DNA of 64,000 nt from JACPRL01 sp035573715 (lineage in GTDB: Bacteria > Acidobacteriota > Terriglobia > Acidiferrales > 2-02-FULL-67-57), in contig DATLZZ010000015.1 in NCBI GenBank assembly GCA_035573715.1, positions 18,723 through 82,722 on the forward strand. Reading direction: 5' to 3'. Shown in pieces: positions 62,712 to 64,000 of this stretch. The translations under genes were made by a program, and so were the position numbers. Position 1 is the first letter of the stretch. Each line of letters opens with the position of its first letter. A model generated the notes under the pieces. That model made no database searches, was not told the origin of the DNA, and saw only the letters and a program-made list of their open reading frames with translations.

Positions 62712-64000
<1,289 letters not shown>

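Overview
The window is GC-rich, about 64 kb, and ends in a minus-strand rRNA operon (16S, tRNA-Ile, tRNA-Ala, 23S, 5S). The mix of genes suggests a diderm soil or aquatic bacterium, most likely an Acidobacteriota member. It includes a Lon-like AAA_32 protease, scattered STAS and RsbW-type switch proteins, a large exopolysaccharide repertoire, DUF1015, a GH18 protein, and MacAB-type and Wza-like envelope systems. The phylum call is an inference; the partial 16S in the window would settle it.

Layout. 1-5.1 kb: Lon-like protease, coiled-coil membrane protein, STAS protein, membrane Ser/Thr kinase. 5.3-16.3 kb: a polysaccharide locus with four glycosyltransferases, three methyltransferases, a flippase, a Wzy-like polymerase and an ABC-2 transporter. 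16.4-22.1 kb: a lasso-peptide-type RiPP cluster. It holds a cyclase (C), a 54-residue precursor (A), an HPr-kinase-like enzyme, a transglutaminase-like leader peptidase (B2), a PqqD-like recognition protein (B1) and a nucleotidyltransferase. 22.1-24.4 kb: Wza-like export protein and a glycosyltransferase, apparently co-transcribed with the B1, B2 and nucleotidyltransferase genes. 24.6-31.3 kb: lipid kinase, GH18 protein and three secreted proteins of unknown function.

31.3-40.5 kb: a four-gene minus-strand operon for what looks like a synthase-dependent exopolysaccharide. It encodes a HEAT-repeat membrane protein, a processive GT2, a TPR/glycoside-hydrolase protein, and a giant TPR protein ending in a beta-barrel. 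40.8-42.0 kb: DegT aminotransferase. 42.0-44.4 kb: a lower-GC type II restriction-modification pair, probably acquired. 45-53.5 kb: small regulatory and redox genes. These include a HisKA-only relic, cytochrome c, ECF sigma factor, DoxX, RsbW-like kinase, Rieske protein, a flavin reductase broken by a nonsense codon, a HAD phosphatase, DUF1015, STAS, a tiny zinc ribbon and a HicBA module with a possibly frameshifted hicA. 53.5-57.8 kb: MacAB-like efflux or lipoprotein-transport operon. 57.9-58.9 kb: ADP-ribosylglycohydrolase. 59-64 kb: rRNA operon.

The most notable system is the RiPP cluster. The precursor has a lasso-type leader (Y18xxP21xL23xxxG27) and a predicted core GGGNLPDIGNNTKFNAGQ. 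That core would need an unusual 7-residue Gly1-Asp7 ring, has Met instead of Thr at leader position -2, and has no Ser for the accompanying kinase. None of this was tested by homology search; all family calls rest on motifs and gene context.
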